DNA of 64,000 nucleotides from Blastobasis lacticolella (lineage: Eukaryota; Arthropoda; Insecta; Lepidoptera; Blastobasidae): contig LR990052.1 of assembly GCA_905147135.1 (NCBI GenBank), positions 19,096,200-19,160,199 on the forward strand, read 5' to 3'. The position numbers and the translations under genes were made by a program. Numbering within the stretch: the first letter of the stretch is position 1; each line of letters begins with the position of its first letter. The notes beneath the pieces are model-generated. The model had not been told where the DNA came from. It made no database searches and saw only the letters and a program-made list of their open reading frames with translations. This document shows positions 11,465 to 22,000 of this stretch, piece by piece.

Positions 11465-14400
11465 TCAATTCACTAAGGGAGTGGCGCCTTGCACTGGCCG
11501 CGCCGGCTCCGCTGCTCTGACGGCTTCCTTCGCGGACTCCGCAGGCTTCTTCTCGTCCTTGAACAGGAGCGGGAACATCCCCAGGATGCACCCGATTGTG
11601 ATACCTATGACACGCCCCTGCAAAACAGATATATAAGGTATGTGTATGATACTCATTGTATCAATATACACTGGCGAGCAAAAACAAGCTAGGTCACTTT
11701 TGACGTATTATGGTCAGATTAGCATAATGCCATTCGAAAATTCAAAACACGAGCCCCAGCTCCATTATACCATACTAATGTATTGTCATCCAACTTACAT
11801 ACAAATATCTGATTTGAGTTCAATTGAACGCCGGGAAATGAGTCAAATTAGGCGTGCAAGATTTGACCCGAACATACAAACATTGCAAGTTCAATAAAAG
11901 CTTATAATAAATGTCGTTGAACTCACGAAGTTGGCTGCCCGGCGGCTGACGGGCATGTCGAGCTGCACGGGGGACAGCTTGGGCGCGGCGAGCCCCATCA
12001 TCTGCGCGGCGCGCTCCACGTAGTACGATGAGCCGATGCCGATCACGTCGCTGAACGTGTTCCCGAGCGCGGCCGCCGCCATCGTGCTCAGCGTTATGTA
12101 CGCGCTCAACGAGTTCTCGATCCGGTCGCCCTGAGGTTGAGGGGGGTCTTTAGTAAGTAACAAGTCCTGCATGGAGTACTGCTGCCACCTCTGGCAAATA
12201 CCAACTGGCCACTTTGGATTCCGTGGAAAAACGTGCAAAGAGGTTAATTTGTGACCCGCAATTGATGCTAACTTCGAGCATTGGAGTAGTGTTGCGCGAC
12301 TGTCGGTCTTCTACATGTTACATTTCGGAGAGCGTGCGAAGCAGTTGGGAAACGCGATCCGGGCGAGCATTTCATCAGAGTAAAATATAGCACCAACTCC
12401 TTCCTGCTCGAGGATGCTGTAAAATTTTATAGATGTCCGAGAGAGCTGGACCCTTGTAGACCTGTGGTATGTATATGTCCAAGCTGGCTGTCTAGTGTCT
12501 AGTGGCAGTCTTTCTCAGCGGAAGAACCTGGTCAATGTCGTTTCACCACCGGTATTAGGAGGCGCACCTAACGAGTGGCGAGCTCGGTGCGGGGCTGAAA
12601 CGAATTTTCTATCCTCAAAGTACGAAACAGTCACCCATTCAGTTTCCGAGCCATTCAGTGCGTGCGTAGCTTGTCTTTGCACTAGACGAGCCGCTTATTA
12701 ATTTGTTTTGTTTAATGAATACCACAAAAGCCACACGCACTCGTGAGCAGGCTCTGACAGGATGTTGCGGCCAGTGTTAACACGTGGAAGAACTCTTCCT
12801 TCCACGTGAAAACTATGGTTTGAAGCTGAATGTCGTCAGAACATGGCTAGCTGTAGCGCGGTTCTTGACACCATCCAAATAGGGATAAATTCGATTTAAA
12901 TTAGATAAATTCAAATATCTCCGATGCGTGCTGCACGAGACCAGAGATATCGGCTCCGATGTTAAGTCCTGTGTATCTACAGCTTGGGCCAAATGGCGTG
13001 AGCTCACGGCAGTATCCTGTGATCCTAGAATCTCTATCAAACAAGCCTGTCTATCTCTATGGCTGCGAGACATGGCCAGCGCTGACGAAGCGCGTCCGTG
13101 AACCCCACGCCAACGATTTGACCGTGTACTAACGTAACGAGTATATCCGTGTCTGCCTTATCGTGAGTGACATCGCGGGTAAGATTAAAGAGGCTCGCCT
13201 GCGCTAGTTTGGTCACGTGCTGCTTATCCTAAGCCTGCCGTTAACAGGAAAGAAGTCCCGCGGGAGATCTAAGAAGCGGTGGATTGACATCGACGAGTCA
13301 GATGCGAGAGCTTATGACGTCAGGATACCGAAAATCGGGCGAAGTGGAGTGGAAAGCGGATCCTAGCAGAAGCCAGGATTGACCACTCAGATGATGATAG
13401 GAATTAATTTATTTCCATTTTAATTTTTCAATAATTTAGTATTCAGACTTTTAGTAAGGGTGATTACAAAATACTTACAGCCATGATCATAATGAAGTTG
13501 TCCAAGAAGCCGAATCCTATGAATGGTACAGAGTTTGCAAAAGCCACTGAAAACCAAAAAAATATAAGTTGTCATTTACAACACATCACTACATAGTATA
13601 AAACAAAGTCGCTTTCTCTGTCCCTATGTCCCTTTGTATGCTTAAATCTTTGAAACTACGCAACGGATTTTGATGCGGTTTTTTTTAATAGATAGAGTGA
13701 TTCAAGAGGAAGGTTTATAAGCAAGAAAAATGGGTAGAGGGTGGGTAGGTGTACGTGAACGAAGTCGCGCCGGGTCCACTAGTAATGTATATTTCTTTAA
13801 TATGAAAAAGTCATTCATCCTAGATGAAAATACAAGAGCACAAATGCATTCCCATTAGCACAATAAAATTAATTTCTGTTGTAGCTACAGGCCCATACAG
13901 GTGCGTTACGTTAGCCAAATATTTTTCTTTTAAAAAGTTTCATAATTTAGTAACTCATCCATTGACGTATCTAGCTTTCTAGGTACCTGGTGGGCCTGGC
14001 CCCTGAGGTGGCCGATGAAGCCGAGTCGATCGATCGCCAATGTACAGTCATTGAGCCAGGCGCGGATCCAGGATTTGGTTGACGGGGGGGGGCAAAAGTC
14101 AAAATTATAGGTATTCTCTACGAACGTGCGGGCGCGCTAAATAAAAAAAATTGCCGTTTTAGTGGGGTTTTAGTTAGCGAAGCGACTTCGGATATTTTAG
14201 GTTTTAAAACCTGAGGGAGAACAACGAATGTGTGAGCGAGCGGAGCGAGCTCGACATTTTTTACGTTTGAGGTCTTGAAAGCTGGAGTAATAATTGAATG
14301 AATGAGCGGGCAGAGTGAGCTTGTAATTTGTGACATTTTGGGTTACAAAAGCTTGAGGCAACCCTTAAATTAATGAGCGAGCGGAGCGAGCTAGCAATTT

Positions 14401-16780
14401 TCAACATTTTTAGTCTTAACAGCAATGGGTGAACCTCACAATAGTAATTTAAGACAATTAATTAATGAGTGACCGCAACGAGCTAGGTGAATGATAGGAA
14501 AAGTATTTGAAACTTATGAATGAGCGAGTGAAGCGAGCTCGAAATATTTTTCATTTTAAGTCGTAAAAGTTGGTGTGATCAATGTATTTTTAGTATTTTA
14601 ATTTTGACATTTTAGCTTAGGTGCTGTGATGATGTGTGATGCTGATCGTAATAAAAGACAATAAAAGTAATATAAGAGCGCAGCGAGCTCGGAATTTTAG
14701 GCATTGAAAGATTGGTAATAGTATTAAAAACCTGAAGCAAATGAATGAGCTAGAGACGCGAGCTCATAATTTTTGACAATTTTGTTATAAACACCGTGGG
14801 CGATTGTGAGTCAGAGTCGGGGCTCAAGGGGGGACCCATAGCCCTCCCACTCTCCTGGATCCCCGCCTGGCCTGGACACCACTGGTACCGCTCTAGTTAC
14901 GGTTTTACGGTTTTTGGAAATATAACTTAATCTAGCTTTGATTGTAATTTAATTTCATTGTAATGAAATTTGGTTGTCATTTGAAAGGGCTGAGTGTCCT
15001 TCCTTCAGAATTCAACTTTTTGTTTACAATAATGCGATACAAGCTGAAAACAGCAAAAGTCAGGCAACCAATTTAGAGTCAAGGTTTTAGTCCACCACTA
15101 GAAATACAATATACTATACTTAAATACACTCCTTTCCAAAAAAAAAGTTTATGGATTCCTTGGTTGTATTTCAATGAAATTATGTTTGGGTGAAGTTTTT
15201 TATGTGTCCAGCCCAGAATTTCGTATCGGTATCCTGGGGTGGACACCAGACCATTCTGGCAAGGGGACGGCTCACCCGGCCCACCCCCTTCCTACGCCTA
15301 TGAACGCATCATTTTAATAAATAAACATGTTTTGACCTTTCAAAATTGACTCTCAAAATCATTGTTACTTTTATAAGGACCAATATACAAAGCAATTACA
15401 ATAACCTAACTAACAGAACAAGTTGGATTACCCACAACCAAGTTTACATGTACTCCAATATTTCTTAAGCTACTGAACCGATTTTAATGAAACAAAGCTA
15501 AGAACCATCATCTTTGTCCTTCACAAAACTTCACAGATGGTCCATCCGTTCAGGAGTTACAATGCCACAGACACACAGTACTACAGAGCCATCGATACAC
15601 ACGTCAAACTTGTAACACACAATTTTATTGTCAGGGGTTAAAAGGCTTAAAGATCACAATCTCTGGGTTGTTAACAATATGCAAAGTTTTAGCAAATGCA
15701 AAGGAATAGGTAATGCACTTAAGCTTTATATTGTGTTGTACAATACACATAATCAGCAAATAGAAAATATTTTTTTTTTAAATGTGTTGAAAGGTATGGA
15801 ATAAGGATAGTGTTGTTATCACAAACTAAACTTTGGTTTGATTTAGTTTGATAGATAAGAAAGGCATTATCAAAGTGTGTTTATACTGATTTAGATAAGT
15901 CAGATAGGAAACTTAATGGTGTATCAGTAGGTTACAACATTGTTACATAATTGTTCTAAATTAACTCAAAAAACACTTACAATGTAGTAATTCCCTAGTT
16001 GTGGGCTTTGGCACTTTTGCAGCTGAAAACAAATGTGATAATTTAAAATTTTAGTCTTACAAAAATAGTAACAAATTTTCATCTATGTTACCTTATTTTA
16101 ACAAAAAAATTATATTAGTGACACAATATATTATTAACAATATTTATAAATAACTTGAAACAGGTAAATGACATCATCTGGTTGGTACTAGATAAAACTG
16201 GATATAACCTTGTTTTACAAGAGCAGCTTTCAGGACAAAATAATAATTACCATATTTTTTTACGAGCCAGTCTTCAGGCACAGGGCAGTAGGAACCCGTG
16301 GGATCGACGTCTCCCAGCGTGGGAACTTTACTAGGCCTTCCAAACTTGCTGCGCCACCTCCGGCCTGCCAATTTGTCTGGAAAATAAAATGTGACTGTAA
16401 TGTTGTTGCTTCAATAAAGTAAAAGATTTAATGCACTTAACAATACCTTCGAATTCATCCTTTATTTTATTTGATTGATACTCCTCCAGCGCCCTGAACA
16501 ATAACTTTCTTTCTTCATCATTTAGGTGCAGAACAAGTTCAGTGGCATGGGCTTTTGTAAGGGGCCCTGTTAATTGAGTTGGTTCCTCAAAATCTTTGGA
16601 TGTGGGTCCAAGCCCTAAGTTGCGAACTTTAACAACTGGCGGTGTAAAACATTTGTATTTTCCAAAAACTACTGTAGCCGTATGTCGCACTTGAACTTTT
16701 GTGGCCTTTAACTGGCCACAAAAATGTGAAATTTGAACTGGAGAACAACAAATTCTATTCAATCCGTATGGTGATTTCAT
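11465..16780 (-). CDS. TMEM65: Transmembrane protein 65 homologue
   Basis: Six minus-strand exons join in phase: 16447-16780 (ATG at 16780-16778), 16251-16376, 15981-16022, 13479-13546, 11927-12130 and 11465-11617 (TGA at 11467-11465). They encode 308 residues, longer than the ~240 of human TMEM65. The N-terminal third is basic and Ser/Thr-rich, as for a mitochondrial targeting region. An acidic LHLNDEERKLLFRALEEYQ segment follows. The C-terminal half has three hydrophobic stretches: FANSVPFIGFGFLDNFIMIM, then one with ITLSTMAAAALGNTFSDV, and VIGITIGCILGMFPLLF. GFLDN, AAALGN-SD and GCILGMFPLL are hallmarks of TMEM65, an inner mitochondrial membrane protein linked to mitochondrial sodium/calcium exchange. 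It lies head-to-head with Vps13D, whose ATG is 1.84 kb away. No damage is seen. Confidence 0.88.
12800..13410 (+). mobile_element. RTE-like LINE remnant in TMEM65 intron 4
   Basis: Antisense to the host gene. Plus-strand reading gives NYGLKLNVVRTW, then FKYLRCVLHETRDIGSDVKS, AWAKWRELTAVSCDPRIS, and after frameshifts DIAGKIKEARLRWFGHV-like words. This is the order of the C-terminal part of RTE/BovB-type polymerases. It ends with GAAGCCAGGATTGACCACTC and a GATGATGAT tail. Multiple stops make it inactive. Confidence 0.6.
13975..14895. mobile_element. Non-autonomous DNA transposon with internal repeats, TMEM65 intron 3
   Basis: Both ends carry related inverted words: CCAGGCGCGGATCCAGGA at about 14053-14070 and its near reverse complement TCCTGGATCCCCGCCTGG at about 14857-14874. 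Weaker outward matches include GGTACC and CTAG-containing words. Between them an irregular ~100-120-bp unit recurs about six times. Each unit carries a palindromic GAGCGAGCGGAGCGAGCTC-like core (for example near 14232, 14300, 14378, 14520, 14672 and 14750) followed by an AT-rich TTTTGACATTTT stretch. There is no ORF. The class is not assigned. Confidence 0.55.
15180..15305. repeat. Transposon end fragment
   Basis: This GC-rich block with GGGGTGGACACCAGACC and CCTACGCCTATGAA resembles the terminal parts of non-autonomous DNA elements, such as the one at 13975-14895. No partner end is visible, so only a fragment is claimed. Confidence 0.25.
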
Positions 16781-17103
16781 GCTGCAAGAATTATAGAAAA
16801 TTTAAATTAAACTAAACAAACTAGCGCTAAAATCACACGATAATCCAAACATGAATGTGTAATAACGTTTCGATCGTCTGAAGATGTTGTCAAACACAGA
16901 AGTCAAATGAAAATATATCATAAGATGCGTGAAATGGAATGGTGTAGCAAGAAACCGAATGAGCAGTTTTCCAATAGGTATCTAAAGCATTCCTAACGAC
17001 TAACTAGATGGCGCTCCGACAATTTTGGATAATATTGTATTTATCAATAGTTTTTAACCCTTCAGAGGTTGTAATAAAAATTCAACAAACAAAACAAATA
17101 TCA

Positions 17104-17519
17104 ATGAGGAGTTTTCCAGTAGGTATTGATAGTTGGTTTCAAAAAGCATCAATAGATGGCGTTCCTACAATTTTGGTAATCTTTCTTTAATCGTTATGAT
17201 GGTGGCAGTGATTTCATGCAGCCGATTAATACGTAACTTAAAAATAAAATGTTTATTAATATAAACATTACTGTTACAGGTTGAACGATAGGTAAAAAGA
17301 AATATTTATAGAAGTTGGCACTATGCTCCATTATTATTACAACCTCTAAAATGGTTGAAAACTATTGACAAATACAATATTATCCAATACAACGTACCCA
17401 GTGTTTATATCGTGTTTGCTAAGAACCTATTTCAAGCGATTATCAATTACCAAAATTGTCGGGGCGCCATCTAGTGAGTGGTTAGGAATGCTTTAGATAC
17501 CTATTGGAAAACTCCTCAT
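17104..17519 (+). mobile_element. MITE copy 1 (416 bp)
   Basis: It begins ATGAGGAGTTTTCCAGTAGG and ends with the inverted form CCTATTGGAAAACTCCTCAT. The interior is AT-rich and non-coding. It matches the copy at 17741-18156 in inverted orientation along its whole length, including internal words such as GATGGTGGCAGTGATTTCAT and GAAGTTGGCACTATG. A truncated relative abuts it at 16958-17060. Confidence 0.75.
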
Positions 17520-17740
17520 TTGACTGAGTCAATTCGTTTCATGGACACTAGGATCAAGAATGAACGCAATACAAATCACAGATAATATGAAAGGTTTGTA
17601 TTACATTTCGTTTAACCTTTTTGTCAAAAATACCAAAATTGTAGGAGCACCATCTATTGAGGCTTGAAACCAATTGATAATACCTACTGGAAAACTTCTC
17701 ATTACTGCCACCATCATACAGACTAAAACAGATTACCAAA

Positions 17741-18156
17741 ATGAGGAGTTTTCCAATAGGTATTTAAGGCATTCCTAACCACTCACTAGATGGCGCCCCG
17801 ACAATTTTGGTAATTGATAATCGCTTGAAATAGGTTCTTAGCAAACAGGATATAAACCCTGGGTACGTTGTATTGGATAATATTATATTTGTCAATAGTT
17901 TTCAACCATTTTAGAGGTTGTAATAATAATGGAACATAGTGCCAACTTCTATTAATATTTATTTTTACACTTTGTTCAATCTTTAACAGTTATGTTTCTA
18001 TTAATAAACACTTTATTTTAAAGTTTAGTATTACTTGGCTGCATGAAATCACTGCCACCATCATACAGATTTAAAGAAGATTACCAAAATTGTAGGAGCG
18101 CCATCTATTGATGCTTTTTGAAACAAACTATCAATACCTACTGGAAAACTCCTCAT
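17741..18156 (-). mobile_element. MITE copy 2 (416 bp), inverted
   Basis: Same family and same length as copy 1 but opposite orientation, giving a 416-bp-arm palindrome with a 221-bp spacer. The spacer holds another end fragment of the family (about 17628-17706), and a further end fragment follows copy 2 at 18160-18225. No transposase is present. Confidence 0.75.
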
Positions 18157-18622
18157 TGTATAAGCGCCATCTATTGATGCTTTTTAAAACCGACAGACAA
18201 TACCTACTGGAAAACTCCTCATTATTGCTATCGTTTGTACCTAATAATTCCATGTTGCTACCAAATGTACGCTTGCCCCAAAGACCTATAATGATCACTG
18301 TCACACGGTCGGCTATCTGTCAAAAATATCGAGGTCCTTGGAATGATTGATTGACCAAACCAACCAAATCAAATCGCTTGAGAAAAGTGGAAAAGCGAGT
18401 GGAAGAAAATATTTTTGAGAATGATAGTGAATTGGTTTCCAAAAAACAAATAGTAAGAAAGAACGAAATCTAAATTAGCCACTTACTATAATTTTTACTG
18501 GCTGGTAGAAGTGTGTTAATTCATTTATTTGGTATGTTCCAGTTTTGTGATTGTTTGTAGTGAAAGCTGTAGGAAGTGATCATAGAACACCAACAAAAGG
18601 CTAGAGAAATCGACCATGCACG

Positions 18623-19006
18623 ATGTTGGAAGGCTTGGTTGCTTGGGTTCTGAACAACTATCTCGGGAAGTATGTGGAAAACTTGAACACAGATCAGCTG
18701 AGTGTAGCTCTGCTGTCAGGTCAGTAATGTTAGATATTGTATAAGCACTCGCACAGTGGGTGTAAATGCCGCATATATTATCCAATAACTGTGTCTTTAC
18801 AATCTTACTCTACAGGAAAAGTAGAATTAGAAAACTTGCCACTGAAGAAAGATGCTCTACGGCACTTGGGTCTGTCCGTGGAGGTGAAGGCGGGCTTCAT
18901 TGGGAAAGTGCAGCTGCAGGTGCCCGTGCGGCAGATCCGGTCTGCACCGTGGCTCATAGCCATAGAGAAACTGTACCTTGTAGCAGCACCTGTCAATTTG
19001 GATGAG
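18623..19006 (+). CDS. Vps13D: Vps13D exons 1-2, Chorein_N domain
   Basis: Exon 1 (18623-18719) and exon 2 (18816-19006) encode the first 96 residues. These include [19 protein letters not shown] and [20 protein letters not shown], the conserved lipid-entry end of VPS13 proteins. An ATG 7 bases upstream (18616) is out of frame. Position 18623 is chosen because it gives the canonical MLEGLVAW start. Confidence 0.88.
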
Positions 19007-22000
19007 GTACCATGTCCCTTAATTATAGTATTATTCCACAAAAACACCAATTAAATGTCTACAATTATTTCAGGAAATTAGTTTCAAGTTATTACTTGTA
19101 ATGAACATTTTGTAGTCTACCAATTTTGTTTTATTTAAATCAAAGTATAACAAATTGTAAATCCATTATACACATCGGTAACACCTATTATAATTAATTA
19201 AAAGCTGGATATTTGTTAGAAGTAACTTTGATGTCTTTAGCTATGATAGTTTTATTTAGTGTAGGTCAAAGAGCTTTTGTATTTGGCAAGTAGCCCTTTA
19301 TAAATAGGCCGGCCGGCATATGATGTAATGTGTTTGCACATACAACTACTAATAACTATACTGTAAAGATTAGATTGTTCCAGTGGTACACTTTGACACT
19401 TTGTAGTGTTATCTATGTGAGTCTCATGTTATCATTTCATAGCAATACAAGACATTGTAAAGTTATGAATGATTGATTTTGGTATGCATACACATTTTGA
19501 TGATTATCATTTAAAATATTTCATTAGATTTTTATAATATAATCATTTCATCTTATGTGGATCAATTTTAGTTTAGTGCAGCGAGAAGAGTTTCCACCTC
19601 ATAAAACACTAGATTTACAGGTTTTAAGAACAAACATGGTGTAGGGATGACATTGTTATCCCTCCAGTAAAGCATGCTGTCGAAATTGCTACCATAATTT
19701 TGTTCTCTATGGTAGTAAATATTTAAAAGAGCAGCTTTCAAATATTTGAACTTTTATAATAATGATTAAACACTAACTTTCTCATTATAACTTTAGTACT
19801 ACTACTATTACTTGTTGATTATGTCATATCGGTTTGCTCCACCATAGTGGGACGCGGCGGCGGAGGCGCTGGCGGCGCACGAGCGCAAGCTGGCGCTGCT
19901 GGACGCGCTGGAGGCCTCCTGGCGCGCCGAGCACGAGGCCAGCGACGCCTCCTACTATGCCACCTCCTACTCCTCCTGGCTCAGCTACGGCACCGGACTG
20001 CTCGCTAACATTGTGGAGAACTTGCAGGTAACACTGGCACTATCTCCTAACCCTGCCCTGCTTTCTTGATATGTACTTATTGTGTTAGTTTTAAGTTTTT
20101 GAATGTGTTATTTGACCAAATAAAAATACGTCTATGTCTATGTCTAACCTGCCACAATGGACTCTTATGAATGGGTTCAATTGACAAGTTGAAGAGAGTT
20201 TTAAGAGTCTAATATGGTCCTGCACGGTTAGCACAAGTGTGCTCTCGCGCGAGATAAGCGAGAAAATGCGCGACATAGATAAAAAAAAATGAGAGAAGGA
20301 AACAAAGGCTCTCTTGCGGCGAGAGCTATGTCGCGGGTACACTTGTGCTAGCCGTGCTGAATAGACGGACTGCAATGGTTAGTCCCTCTACAAATGACAA
20401 AGTTCTAAATGTGGAATTGAACATGAAGCCTAAAACCTGAGCCTAAGTTGAAAAGACTGTCAGTGGTATGGTTATTTTTCATATAACTATGTTTATTTCT
20501 GACCCTCTCTGTTATTTGCGGGAACTATGGCAGAAAAGGCCAGAAAATCCATTAAATCCGTCAACTTGTCAATCGCACTAAAAAGGACGCAGGTCACTGG
20601 AGTTAATTAAAATAAATTACAGCTTAAAATTAACCCACCAACTTCTCGTCGTTTTATCAGGAGCGTGGACAGCCTGTGAACCTCTTTCATGACGACACCT
20701 TTTTCAAATAACAATACTCGATTACCTTATTCCATAACATCTTAAAAGCTTATCCTCGCAATCCCCAGCTAAAACTAAACGACGTGCACATCCGCTACGA
20801 GGACAGTGTGACTTCCGCACCGCGTGGGTTCGCGTGCGGGCTGACGGTGGGCGCACTCACGGCCGAGTCGTGCGACAGCGGATGGGTGCGCGGCTTCACT
20901 TTGCTCGCGGACGCGGACCCCTGCTCCTTCAAGCTGCTGGAGCTGCAACAGCTGGCCGTGTACTGGGACCCGATCACGGGGCCCGCAGATGTCATGGCCG
21001 ACTGCACCATCGCTGAGCTCACGGTGAGTGTTCGTCGTATTCCAATAGGTATTATATGATGTATTTTTTTATAAATAGTCTAACTAAACATCTGAACCTC
21101 AGTGGCGTGCACAGAGTTTTTGGATATGGTAGGCATAAATTATTTAAAGCTTTATTTGTCTAGCTAACAACTTCTGTTCGGAAGACTACGGTCATTGTCG
21201 AAACTTGTCGTGCAAAAAGACATTGCCTACTCTATTGCGGTTGTGTGCGTAATTTGTTTCATTGTGTGCTACGTATTAATAGCAATACACACCAATGAGG
21301 ATAAATAAACAACAAGACACACAGATGCACATGAGGACACGAATAGTTTGTGCCTTTCCCGTTACGTGCTCATAGCGGCGCTAGTATGGAGCAACGATAC
21401 GATACAAAGGTACCATCGATTTTCGATAGATGGCGCTGAATTGAAGATACAACAAAACAAGCACCAACAATTTATAGTAGAAGTATAATTAGTAGAGTAC
21501 CAATTACTCGTAGATAAATATGAAATATTGTTATCAGTACAGAATGGTAGGGTAGGTAGTCTCTTTTTGTGAAATGAACGCCGCTGACCTGTACATTAAG
21601 CTAGCCACAAAGTCATTTCGCGCGCTACATGGCCCTCCATTCTCTAGCCAAGATGACAATTCTTTCGAATCAATTCGACCCGCACTAAGGTTTATTTTCA
21701 TAGCATAGCTGACGGCCTACAAAGCTACGAATTTTTTTCTGTTTTGATAACCTCAATCAAACTTTTTTTTTTTATTAAGTATATCATATATTAATTATTG
21801 CTGTAAGTTTTCCGAATAAAATAAAATATAATAAATTTGCCAACAGATTTTTCATTTTTTTACAATGCTAAAACTATAGTTTCAATAACAATTTACATAA
21901 ATGTAAAGCCAATAACAAGCAAACCTTACCTTACCTTTTGAGCAGGACCATAACCGGTCATGTATCTAGTGTTGTTCCCCGTTCCCAGGAGCGCATATCG

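Larger units (their letters stand above)
16781..18622. promoter_or_regulatory. Shared head-to-head intergenic region of TMEM65 and Vps13D
   Basis: This 1.84-kb interval separates the two divergent start codons and must hold both promoters and both 5' UTRs. Most of it (about 16958-18225) is MITE sequence, leaving under 200 bp of apparently unique DNA beside TMEM65 and about 400 bp beside Vps13D. No TATA box is obvious on either side. Confidence 0.5.
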
